A DNA stretch of 64,000 nt from Gracilaria gracilis. Its lineage: Eukaryota > Rhodophyta > Florideophyceae > Gracilariales > Gracilariaceae. The notes beneath the pieces are model-generated. The model searched no databases, had not been told where the DNA came from, and saw nothing but the letters and a program-made list of their open reading frames with translations. A program made the position numbers and the translations under genes. Each line of letters opens with the position of its first letter. The stretch's first letter is position 1. Location: positions 248,001-312,000 of the forward strand of contig JARGSG010000084.1 in the NCBI GenBank assembly GCA_030374805.1, given 5' to 3'. Of this stretch, positions 1-10,368 are shown piece by piece.

Positions 1-349
1 TGGCGTTTGTATGGTTTAGAAGTTGCGTGGGAACTGTTCGGAAGGAGCGCGGTGCAGATGCTCCTATGGTGGGTAACAGCGTGTGTGACTGAAGTCGCTC
101 AATGGTGGCTGTTTTAATGAGCTTTGATATGCCAAGATGAAGGTTGTGCAACGGTTGGAGGGAAAAGAGGCTGTAAGGAGAAGGTCCTGGGATCAAACGA
201 AGGATGAAAGGGCTTTCTACAAAAGATGGGGTAAGAGATACGGAGTTGGAGCGCATCAGAGAATCTGCCTGAGCTCTTCTGTCTCTAGCTTGACGGGGAC
301 ATCGTTCAAGGTCTTCTCGCTCTGCATTTTTTAAGACTGCGGACTATGT

Positions 350-1785
350 TCCCTTAGTCGTTTCGTCTGGTTCTGGGTGCGCAAGGAGAAAGAGGTAGGC
401 ACATCACTGGATAAAGCTGAGCGTGGCACCTGGCATCTGTGACAGGGGCGTCCGGTCTTTGTGCCATGAAGAATAGACAGAATATCCTTTGCTTAAGGTA
501 TGTCTGCGCAGTAACTTGCCAACAGTAGATGGCATACCCGATGGACTTTGTCTTTCCCAGTGAACTCAATTCCTTTCATGCAAGGTTTAGAATACGCTCT
601 AGAATACGACGAAGGGAGTGATGCAGAATCTGCATCCTCGCATCGCGGAAAGATTTGTTGGAAACGAAGGGCATGGCATCTGCATGCGACAAAGACACTT
701 CTTCGAGAGCTGTAGGGAAGTACGCAACTACCGTGTGGTCCTCGCGGATACATTTGCGGCGTAGATGGTCGGAAAAGTTGAGGAAAACGAGGTGAAGGGG
801 ATAGGCGGTGACCGAAGTTTGCTTTAGAGTTCTTGAAGACTTATCGGTGTACAACTGCAGAAGACCTACGAAAGATTCACTGGAACTTATTTCTTGAGTA
901 TGTAAAACTATTCAATTATCCAAGGAGCCCATTACCACTTTCTTCAGCTTGAAGGTGGCGTCTCTTGCGATAGTTGCCGACATGGGATGAGAAATTTTCG
1001 CGGAGTGGGTCTGGGGGATAGGATGGAAGAAGTTGTTTTCGCTGTTAGCGAACTGGAGCTGCTTGAGGAGGGTCTCAATTGGGTCTCTCGTGTAGAGAGT
1101 GGCGCTGAACTTACATCCTTGTGGGGAGATAGAGGTTCGTTTGAATCCATCGTTGGAAGCATATCGTTCGAAGATAGCGTTCTTGAGTTCCGTACAGCGC
1201 TTGGAACTGGTGATAGTTTCGTTGAAGCGCTTCTGCGAGAAGCGGGGGTTCCAAAGAAGACCAATGAGCTCGTCTGCCTCACGGTGACCAAGGCTGGAGG
1301 CTACGGAAGCGAGACAGACGGTAAGATAATCAATGTGAAGAGCGCCGAGCGACTCTTCGGAAGGTGGAGGAGTAGAGTCGTTTCCAATTGAGGTTTCAAA
1401 GGGTTGGGGAGAGGGTGATGTAGGTTTAGAACTCGACTCAATTCGGTCTGGTTCTGGACGTTCCGGTGGAACGAAGACCTCCATTTCTTTGGGAGAGAAA
1501 GACTCGGCAGTACGGCAGGGGGCTGTAACGGTTTCCGACGAAGAAGCGTTTGGAGGTAGGGCAGATAACTTGAAACGCTTGCTCCGTCGAACGCTGTGCT
1601 CACCGTATGGAATGGATTTGTGACGGTGAGGACACGGACTGACGTGTCTCCGAAGCGACAACACTCCTCGCGCCATGAACGGAAAACCGCGCTGTGTGTG
1701 CCTGCAGTAGTAAACCATAATGGAGGGAAAGGGCTGAGAGAAGAGAAAGGAAACAAGCACGGAAGAGAAGCGGAAGACGGAAGGA
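350..1785 (-). pseudogene. Decayed Plavaka-like DNA transposase, copy A
   Basis: Broken coding region that aligns by eye with the N-terminal half of the transposase at 45430-48638. The stretch 912-1760 matches its region around 'ASSLG..EADELI.LL' through 'FFHPI...HPM', and 576-854 matches 'LLNFSD..RRKCI'. After a frame change, 350-540 matches the 'ASYCADIP.AKDIL' and 'PCHRC' segment, with a TAA inside. The putative first catalytic Asp is present as YTDKSS, whereas the better preserved copy has YSEKSS. The C-terminal half is missing. Assignment to the Plavaka/DDE group rests on layout (N-terminal zinc finger, YxDK motif, PCxxC knuckle), not on a database search. Confidence 0.7.
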
Positions 1786-2232
1786 CGGTGGGGAGGATGC
1801 TGAGGACAAGGGAAGGAGTGGAGAATATATTTGAGTTTAAATCACGTGCTTTTTGTTCAAACGGGGAACGCATGGACACGTCGACCTTGACGCCAGGGTT
1901 CAACCCTGATTATTCACCACTGAAAATAATGCTGTGGATTGACAACGATATATCTGTACACTTGTCTGATCTCGGCCGACGACGCGCAAAATTCTCTATG
2001 GCCTCGCCTCTTCCATAAACTGGGACCGTCGTCCGGGCCAGCGTCCCAGTTGATGCTGATGTAGGTCACTGGCTTCTGGTACGTTTGAAAACGACGTTCT
2101 CTCCCATTTTCATCCGAAGCTGACTACGTTTTCCCATTGCCGTTCGACGAATGCGATATTAGCTCCGTTTCGTTCAGTTTCTCGCGCGCGGTGCGAGAAA
2201 CATGATTGATGCTTTCCAAAACAGTTCTTTCA

Positions 2233-2273
2233 CTTCTTAATCGCATGACGTCGGACATCATGCGATTAGGAAG
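2233..2273. repeat. Short foldback hairpin
   Basis: Near-perfect inverted repeat: CTTCTTAATCGCATGA pairs with TCATGCGATTAGGAAG around a loop of about 9 nt. It lies between Plavaka copy A and the tandem intron cassette. No gene is seen in 1786-2380. Confidence 0.6.
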
Positions 2274-2379
2274 TTGAACGAACCGTTTCGGAGAATCTCC
2301 TTTTGCTGAGGTGCGGACGTTTGGGTTCTTTGGTAAGGTTATTCTTCCACGCTTCATACTTTTGAACCAACTACTAATA

Positions 2380-3420
2380 TTTCTGAAACGATGCGGAACT
2401 GGTCTGTACAGAAGAATTCGTAATGGTAAGTTTGGGAAAGCGAGGTTGGTCACTTTATGCTTCGTTTCTGACATTTTAAGCGGAATTGTATTTTTTCGCA
2501 GGTAAACGCTTCTCGATATGCATCTGCGCGTAGTCTAATGGTCAGCGAGTGCGTTACGTGTACGAGGCAGCATGAGTGGTTCTGAATGGTAAGTTGGCTA
2601 TTTTTTCATTGCGGGTTGGTTTCTTTCTGGCTTGATTCTGACATGCTCTTCATCATTTCATTGTTAAACAGGTAAAGGATTGTTTCTTATGATGCCGGTT
2701 TTGCGACTATACGATTATGCGGATGGTCAACGGTGGCACCGCTGACCATCCGCATACTGCTATAGTCGCAGTGCCTCAATCTCTTGAATGCGTTTATGTT
2801 CTTGGTACGTCTTGTTGAAATAGTTTGTTGGGAAACGCGTTTCTAAGTATTCAAACTTGTTGTTTTACCTTCTTCGCCGTTGAACACAGGTACTGTTGTT
2901 GGAGAGCGCGAGGAATGTGGCACGATACGGAATGGTTTTGTACATAAGACTGCGTAATGGTAAGTTTAAACTTTGGGAAAGTGAGATCGGTCACTTTCTG
3001 CTTTGTTTCTGACATTTGAAGCGGCATTGTATTGATTCACAGGTAATTGATTTCGATGCGATTGCATACGACGTTGGTCTAATATTGGGCACGTGCGTTA
3101 CGTCTACGAGGCAGAACGAGTGATTCTTAATGGTAAGTTGGCTATGTTTTCATGGCATGATGGTTTCTTCTTGGTTTGATTCTGACATCTTTTCCATCAT
3201 TTCATTGCTTAACAGGTAAAGGATTGTTTCTTATGCTGCCCGTGTGGCGACTAGAAGAATATGGGGATGTTCAACGGTGCCTCAATCTCTTGAATGCGTT
3301 CATGTTATTGGTGCGTCTTGTTAATCTACTCTGTCTGGGAACTGCGTTTTTCAGTAATCTAACTTTTTGTTTCATTCGCTTAGCCGTTGAACACAGGGAG
3401 CCCATGGTGGTACTACTGAA
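2380..3420 (+). other. Tandemly duplicated multi-intron cassette, probably pseudogene or non-coding exons
   Basis: Two copies lie head to tail (about 2380-2913 and 2914-3420, offset 534-544 nt). Each contains three intron-like segments starting GTAAGT or GTRCGT and ending AG: 2426-2501, 2589-2671 and 2805-2889 in copy 1; 2960-3042, 3133-3215 and 3311-3396 in copy 2. All are 76-86 nt, and the first two of each set carry a TCTGACAT branch-point-like motif. The segments I call introns look at least as similar between copies as the exons, and joined exons hit stops in every phase I tried. No protein is recognised. It could be a spliced non-coding RNA, a broken gene, or part of a mobile element. 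Confidence 0.5.
2703..2769. repeat. Long hairpin in copy 1 of the intron cassette
   Basis: Arms of about 30 nt pair: GCGACTATA..ATGCGGATGGTCA with TGACCATCCGCAT..TATAGTCGC. Copy 2 of the cassette has only the left arm and then continues with GTGCCTCAATC. The right arm is therefore an extra 37-38 nt in copy 1, templated by its neighbour. Confidence 0.75.
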
Positions 3421-3617
3421 TTTTTTTCTTAGAAACAGTTAGCACTCTGATATGCGGTAGGTTTCTCACAAGAGTGATACTCTACACTCCAGATTGGGAA
3501 TACTGACAACTCGCTTCCTTTCCGATCCCAATACATGTAAAACTAATTTCGAACGTTTTGCGAGGCGGTGAGTGCTACGTGCGATGAGCGAACTGACATG
3601 CGACGCGCAAACCGAGT

Positions 3618-3659
3618 AGTACAGTATCCCCATGAGGCGCTTCGCCTCATGGCGGTACT
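3618..3659. repeat. Short foldback hairpin
   Basis: CCATGAGGCG and CGCCTCATGG pair around a CTT loop, with outer pairing AGTAC/GTACT. It lies in a stretch (3421-3885) without a convincing gene. Confidence 0.5.
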
Positions 3660-3885
3660 GCAGTTCGCAGGTCGGCTCGCATTCTCTGCGAAAATGCTCG
3701 TGCAGAGCGCCGTTCACTGGTACTGGCGAGCATGAACCTGGCGAGGTTGACGCTCGCTGATGCCATTGAATAGAGCTCTGCTAATGTAGTGAATAGGGAT
3801 TAGAATAGCGATTACGATAAACATCAGATAGGTGAATAGATAGAAATTAAAGAAACTCTGGTTGAATAGGAAGCATTGGAACTAG

Positions 3886-4170
3886 CGCTACTGTTCCATA
3901 GGGTGGATGCGAGTATTCCACTTATTGAGACGTTTAAATTGCACCCAATGTGAAAACTGAAACTGCACTTGGTGGAAAACTGCGTAGTTAATCCTGGCAG
4001 AGCAAACTAGCGCGACCGGAATACCACGGAGTATTTCCTGCGGACCAATACTGGGCGACCCAAGCAATTTTCTGCAAAAATTTGGAAAAGCAGCACAAGG
4101 TAATTTTCCATAAAATTTATTGGACGACCCTTGCCAAATTCTGCGCGACCCTCGCCAAAAACTAGCATTT
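3886..4170. repeat. Plavaka-type subterminal repeat region
   Basis: ACTAGC motifs occur near 3888, 4009 and 4158 in a non-coding AT-rich stretch next to Plavaka copy B; another is near 4369. The same ACTAGC/GCTAGT motif is iterated at both ends of the large element at 27.1 and 49.1 kb, so this looks like the end region of a related, decayed element. Confidence 0.45.
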
Positions 4171-4372
4171 GCAGAACACATAGGCTATTCTTACCGTCCC
4201 ATGCGACCAACGGCACGCTCTTCAACTAACATACCAATCGGGCGTTTTGGAGTTGCGGGGATGGTGATCGATTGTTTGAGGATGGAATGGCGGACGGAAT
4301 GGAAGGATTTTCGAGCTGTAGGTGAACGAAATACTATGGCGAATGCTTCTTTCCTGATTTCTTAGATAGAAA

Positions 4373-5212
4373 CTAGCGTGATGAGCTTGAAAACGCTGAG
4401 GTGCAATTTACTGAGTGGGTCGAAGCGGAAGGTACTGTAGGAATAAAATCTGAAGATGCCGAGGTGGAATTTATGCAGTGATTCGAACGGCAAGATGTTG
4501 TAAGGGGAGAGGAGAGGGGTGATGTTGAGTAGAGAGTAAGGTTCGAAGAGAGAGAACTATTTTGCGAGGGAAAGGGATTGGAATGCTTCAACTGCCTTTT
4601 CCTTGGTGTTTCGGGCGATTCTAGGCTTTCTGGCGAGGTGAGCCTTCTCAGCATCTTGGAGGAGGTCTGAGTAAGATATGCGGGCAGCGAGCATCTGAGT
4701 CTAGGATCGAAGAGGAGGGATGGAGTTCTTATATTGAGCTCGGAGCGGGGGACGGTACATAGGTCGCATAGATGCTGGGGCGGGTTCGGTGGAAGATGCA
4801 GAGAATGTCCTTTGCTTCTGGGATCCCTGCGCAGTAGCTGGCGATGATTTTGGAACAATGGTAGATCACGCTATTATCATCACCAAAGTTAAAACCAGTA
4901 AGGCTGGAGGAGAGAAGAGGGTCAAGGAGGTTGGAGATGGCACGCTGGATGAGTTGCATTTTGGTACAGTGGAAGAGGCTGGAAAAGGTTTGAGAAATTC
5001 AATTAGGGTCTTGAGAACCGGTGGTGAGATATAAGGACATTGGCAGGTAACAAAGAAGTGTGAGGTTTCCAGTGATAAATTTGGGACGGAAAGAATCGGA
5101 GAAGTTGATTAGGGTGGTGTGGAGGGGTGGGAGGTTCTGGAAGAGGATTTGAAAGAGTTGGAGGAGTGGTTGGAGTATGCTTGGACGAAGCCGATGAAGG
5201 AGTCGATACTTC
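4373..5212 (-). pseudogene. Decayed Plavaka-like DNA transposase, copy B
   Basis: Minus-strand remnant matching the middle of the transposase at 45430-48638. Seen in order from the 5' side: VESFIGFVQAYS, TLINFSDSF, MQLIQRAISNLLDPLLSS, and IIASYCAGIPEAKDILCI. The reading frame then drifts through several shifts. The position of the putative first catalytic Asp reads YSNHSS, so this copy is dead. It stops abruptly at about 5212, where Gypsy sequence on the other strand begins, so the Gypsy fragment probably interrupted or replaced its N-terminal part. Confidence 0.7.
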
Positions 5213-6057
5213 GCCTTTTGACTTGGTTCTGACGAGTCACGTTCTCAGGATAGTCCTAAATGCGCTGAAATCGGCTTTCTCCTCTGCTGGGCCTGCGGAC
5301 CCTGACTCGGTAGCAGTGAAACTTCTAACGCCCTACCGTATTCGGTTCCTTCTTTCTAATGATAAGAAAAAGATTGACGCAGCCCAACAATGGTACAGGG
5401 CTGACTTTGACTCCGGTGTAAGGGCAACCGTACATATTTCTCCTGGAGACTACGTCTTCTTTGAAAACCCACCACGGAAACCGGCGGAGCAGCAGAGTAC
5501 GAAAGCATTGCTCGCAAGCTTTTGCCGCGCACCACCGGTCCCTCCCGATTTGTGAAGGTTAAAGACACCACTGTGACTATATTGGACGACACCATTCACG
5601 AAACCATGTGGATTGATCGTATCGCCAAACTCCAACGAGATAAAGATGCACAAAACCTTCAGGACAGCGATGGGACCCCTGGCCACTCTTCTAATGGACC
5701 TTCAACCCTTGAACCCGTACGGGACGCACTAGTCCCTCAGGAGCCGTCTCGCATCAAGGAAAAGCCTAAGCAGGTATTTGTCGACCCTGATGCCCAACCG
5801 ATTACCGACGATGCTTTGGGCGAGGCCCATCCCCCAGAACGTATGGAGGAAGCCGCCGAGTTCCGTGAATGGGTCGTTGACAAAGTCGTCAGCGAAGGTA
5901 TCGCCAATGAAGGCACGACGGTCTTGGAGGTCCGTTGGTACAATTACGCACCCTCACGGGACACATGGGAAGCAATGGAATCCGTTCCATACCACTTTGT
6001 TGCTCGATATCTGTCACGCGCTCAACGCGCCAGCCAGCACTCTGGAGATCACAGTTG
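5213..6057 (+). pseudogene. 3' end of Ty3/Gypsy pol: integrase C-terminus plus chromodomain
   Basis: Two frames joined by a shift near 5530. The first carries an integrase-tail segment (about 5360-5530: FDSGVRATVHISPGDYVFFENPP, within ~80 residues). The second (5530-6057) begins with GPSRFVKVKDTTVTI, typical of the integrase C-terminal beta barrel, and ends with a chromodomain-like segment (VVDKVVSEG, LEVRWYNYAPSRDTWE, VPYHFVARYL). The aromatic and acidic pattern fits a chromovirus chromodomain, which targets integration to marked chromatin. Reverse transcriptase, RNase H and the integrase catalytic core are absent upstream, so the element is truncated. Confidence 0.75.
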
Positions 6058-6159
6058 ATCTCAACCCTTACTGTCACAATTTTCGATGATTAAACGGGCT
6101 GGGTTTCCACTGGCTGGTGACTTCATATGACTGAGATCTTTGAGAACGGAGCTCCGCCT

Positions 6160-6179
6160 AAGAAAGGGAGGAAGAAGTG
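6160..6179 (+). other. Polypurine tract and start of a 3' LTR
   Basis: AAGAAAGGGAGGAAGAAG at 6160-6177 is followed at once by TG, about 100 nt after the chromodomain frame ends. This is where a Gypsy element should have its plus-strand primer and 3' LTR start. The right end of the LTR could not be placed. Confidence 0.4.
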
Positions 6180-9100
6180 CGACCGTCTTCTATCGTTGCC
6201 GCATTACCCACGTGAGACTGCGCGTGCCTCTTTGGAGCACGTCACGCTGCGCACCAGCGCAAGCGTACACCGCATAACTTCACGGCGTGCAAAGCGCATT
6301 GGGCGGCATGAAAGTGACCTGTGGAGACACAAGCGTGGCACGCGCCACATTGACAGGCCATGCAGTACAGTGGTAAAGTGCATCGCCATGTGGCGCGTAG
6401 CCACTTGGTAACCGATTAGGTTGCCAGTAATGACCGTAGAAAAACGCGCCGCAACGTCAAAAATCGTAAATATTTCGACGTTCCGAGAAGCCCGAAATAG
6501 GGTAAGCGAGCCACTTACACGCCGTGTTTCCGAGTAACGGGCCGAACCAGAAATGGGCTTTTTTGGTACCTTCTGTGCTGGTAATTTTCGTTCGTCTTTA
6601 TTTTATTCCCCCTGCAAGTCGCCTTGGACGCCGCTGCGGAGAGTCGCGCGCATGCGAACCCAGAGGGTATTCATTTGCATTGCTGTCGCGGGGCATATTG
6701 CTGTCGCGCAACGCATGCAAGCAATGACTCCATTCCGCATGACGCTTGCCGGTCTGGATACATGGCGCGTACGCAATCCACCTTCCTGTTGGGTTCGACG
6801 GCGAAGAAGCTTTATTGAAGCCAAATAACCCTAAAGGAGAGAACTACTCGCCTTCATTTCGGGTACAGAGACGACGGCGAACCATAGAGGTCGGACCGCT
6901 ACAATCAGCCTCGTCAATTACAGAGAAACCAAACCAAAGGAAGTCTGGGACTCTACAGAGTAGAAACACATCGTTACCTTTTTGGGCTTCATAATCTCTC
7001 GAACCTTCACCTGCATCGGGATTAGAGCCAGCTGCACCTCTACTTCAGGCATAATCTGCTCCGCTTCCTCCCTCGGGATAACGGCGACCTCAATGTGAGC
7101 CATCACAGCGGGGCGGTGCACGCTCTCCTTCGGATATCCCTCGGGATGAACGCGGTAGAATGCTAGGATATCCAAAAAATCGGCGGCGTGATGAACGAGC
7201 ACGGACGTTTGGGTCCTCATGTCAGTACCCTCTGCGGTTTGTACCATGCATATGCCCCTCCGCGTAGTCTTCGATTCCAAAACGGGCAGTGACGTCGGCC
7301 AATATATCTGACGCGAGCATCGCACTGTGCCTGGCCACGATGATAGCAAGCGCTTGACGCATTTCAATGGGTCTCTATGATACCATCCGTAGGAGGGAAA
7401 CGTCACGCACCCAGAATTGGATCACGTAAGCGCACCGAAAACGGATGTTACAGTTTGTACGCTAATGCGCTTTCATTTAGGGAGGCCAAAGCTGCTCCCA
7501 CTTCGGGACTGTACTCTCCTCTGGGAGCCACTCCGATACCAGGAATAGACGTGACCTGCAAAGGGGTAGAAACTGACAACCCAACGGGAGAGAGGGCCAT
7601 GCTTTCTTCAAGCATGATGGCGCTGGATGTGCGACCCACACTGAAAGCAACCGAAACAGTGAAAAAAACTGGTTTGGCGACAGCGCCACAAGACCCAAAA
7701 GCCCCACTGGAAGCAACCGGACCTACTTGATCACCCGATGGGGCCGCCACATTGGGAGCCGCACTACACGAGACGACACAAAGAAGAGAATATTTCTCCT
7801 CATCTTCGTCATTTGAATCCAACCCAAATGAAGGCTCTGGATTAAGGCGTGGCGTTGGACCAGGCGGTGGCGCAACGGGATTCTGTGCGCAGGACGGATC
7901 GATACCAACCCCGCTGTTCCACTACTTGCCGAATTTCTGGGCATGAGATTCTTTCATTATCTCCCTAACAGGTATGAAAGGCGGCATAGATTCGTATGCC
8001 TTTCCATCGTTTCGTCCGGCAGGGTGACGCTCAATGTCTTAGTAGATATGGGTCTCATAATCGTACCACAGAAACCTTGGTGTTTGGGACCAATCGATGC
8101 AATTCAAATCCAGCAATAGTGACGAAGCATCGGCAAGGCTGTAGTGGCACCCTTTAAGAACGTTGTCAATTCCGAGGACACGTAATTTTCGAACCACAAC
8201 GGCAGGCAGCGGGAAAAACGACCATTCGAAGATTTTAGCCTTTCGTCGTGGTATAGGCGCCATTCACGGCACTTCCTGAGAGTAAGAACCTCATAAAAAG
8301 CTGCAAACAGCCATTTCAGGAAAAAAAATAACACCCACTCGACGAAGAAACCCAGCCATACGGCATTGGTAAACGCGTTTTTCGGACCTAACATCAAATT
8401 CGAGTAATACGCCGGGATATGGCGTTGGAATTCCCAAGTGACGGGACACGGAAATAATTTCCACAATTGAAGTCCAACTGGGATGTAATACTGCTTACGA
8501 GACGCCACCAGCATATCGAAGCATTACTGGTTGTGACACCCGAAGAGGTACCTGTGCAGGTCCCAAATACGGGAGTCATTGGCAACGAACTTCCGCAATA
8601 TTCCCGATCCGGGGCCTAGTATATGTGGCCGTACAAAGGCTGAATGGCAATAACCCTCAACATGCAGTAACCCACAAGGAGTATCTTCAGGTTCTCTCCA
8701 AGTTGGGGCTAGTAAGCGCTGAGGCGGCCGATGATGTCAGCCAGACTCCGCTGATACCCGATTTCTTCCCAACAACCGGCAAACGGCTGATCTAGACGGA
8801 GACTGCCGCTTTCCGGCGTACAGATGTCTTGAGAAGGGTTATTGGGCATATGTCCTCAGCGGGTCAGCAAAGATTCGATGCAGTGGCGCCGGTTCTTCTG
8901 CGAGAATCCCTGATATATCGGAACGGCTTCAAATAATTTCGCGTGAAAGTACATCTTCCTCATAGGTAAATATTCATGGACCAGATACGGAATGACTACA
9001 TGCCGCGAACCGAGATGCATCCTGCTCGGGCTAGCGGTGTGATCGAAGGCTTGAGTAGGATTGACCCACTGTCCTTCCGCTTGGGTCCTCATACCGGCAA

Positions 9101-9918
9101 GCCGAGCACTGGCTGAAGGACCAACGGCTGAAGTGGGGGCTGGCACCGGAGTAATGGCCAGCACAGGGGAAGTTGGTATGGGAATTCTCGGCATTCTCCC
9201 TCCGGGGTCGAACGTAAGACGAGAAGTGGGCTGCGACGGTGAGGCATCGCCTTTGTGTCTCTGCTCTGGGTCTCGTACTGCCGAATCCGTCACAGCAAGC
9301 GCCCCTTCCAGATCAACGACCACTGGGCTCCACAAAAGATACGACCGCGTTTCGCCAGTCAAGACCGATTCGGACGACGAAGCCTCTTCAGCCATATTGC
9401 AGAGCTTTTGTGAATGCAGAAAAAAACACTCTAGCGGGATTCAAGTAGCGCAGACGTTTGCGTTTGGAAACGAACACGGCCTTCGTCTCAACTGCTGAGT
9501 GACTACCACTCTCGACCCTACTAGCATCGTGATACCCGTTGTAAAGAAGAGTTGAAACCAAAGCCACAGAATGCACTGGCAATGACTTCAATGGGATTGA
9601 TGCAACGTGTCATTTTAGCTATGGTCGCCACATCCTGTCTCCCCCAATTGCTGGTTTCCCAATCGTTGGCCGTTTTGTCGGTAGAATGGAATTCCCCATC
9701 AGGTATGATGTATCCTCAACCGTAGTGGCTTTGACTCCTCCAGCAGCGGTTGTCGTGCGCATGTAAGATGTGCGCGTATAGGGCCCTTCATAGGTACTCG
9801 CCTAAGAACTGGTTCAAATCCCGAAGGGCCGTAACCTCTCAGGATCTGAACAGAAAGAACATATGGAAACCCGTCTATGTGACATGATAATCCGTTCAGA
9901 CAAACGCGACCTCGGGAC
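6180..9918. other. No confident gene; probably LTR and decayed transposon sequence
   Basis: Only short or weakly coding open frames are visible: minus 6918-7406, both strands of 7377-7822, and minus 8856-9395 (179 codons, starting with an acidic MAEEASSSES stretch). None shows a recognisable domain. A segment near 8020 on the plus strand reads VTLNVLVDMG, vaguely like a retroviral-type protease site, but it is too short to call. The first few hundred bases may be the Gypsy LTR. Confidence 0.4.
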
Positions 9919-10368
9919 GAGGTCAGATAATAGAATAAGAGTCTGTAGTATAATGGGTGGAACCTCTGGTTGGCATGTATAGTACGCAGTTATAGAAGTT
10001 AGTGCGCACAGGGTGCTCTTTAAGGTGTATACTTGTAGGGCTGGTGCGCCCTAGCTGCCCCAGCTCCTGGGGATCCTCTTCGTAGGTAGACTTTTTCTTT
10101 CTTTTCCGACACGGGGGTGCTGCCCCCGGAGGTGCACTTAAGCACCTCCTACCGGGCAAAGCCGACCGTGGTAAACTACTAGCACCTCCTAGCCGATTCT
10201 TCATATAGTTTCCCAAATGGTCGTTCGGGCGTCGCTACCGGTGCTGCCAGCCTGTCTGGTGCCCCATTGTTATCGTCGATTCACGCTCCTTCGTCGCCGC
10301 TCGGGTGCTGCGCATGGTATCGCTATTTCTTGGGCATTGTTGATACTCACTCCCGTGACTGTACTTCA
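9919..10368 (+). repeat. Solo-LTR-like repeat, copy 1
   Basis: About 450 nt that match, in inverted orientation, the repeat at 16831-17255. Shared landmarks in order: AATAGAAT near the start, TGTAGGGCT, the GCACTTA.GCACCTCC block, GACCGTGGTAAAC, CCTAGCCGATTC, GGTGCTGC, TTGATACTCACTC, and TTCA at the end. No internal retrotransposon coding is attached in a consistent orientation. The 5' boundary is approximate, and no target duplication is seen. Confidence 0.6.

Noticed and set aside
2520-2585. tRNA-like A box (TAGTCTAATGGT) in the intron cassette
   Set aside because: It lies in a predicted exon, no cloverleaf forms, and the second cassette copy does not keep the motif.
9770-9832. A tRNA gene around GGTTCAAATCCCGAAGGGCC
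   Set aside because: The B-box-like sequence is good and GGCCCTTC could pair with GAAGGGCC, but the spacing is too short for D and anticodon arms and the T stem does not pair.
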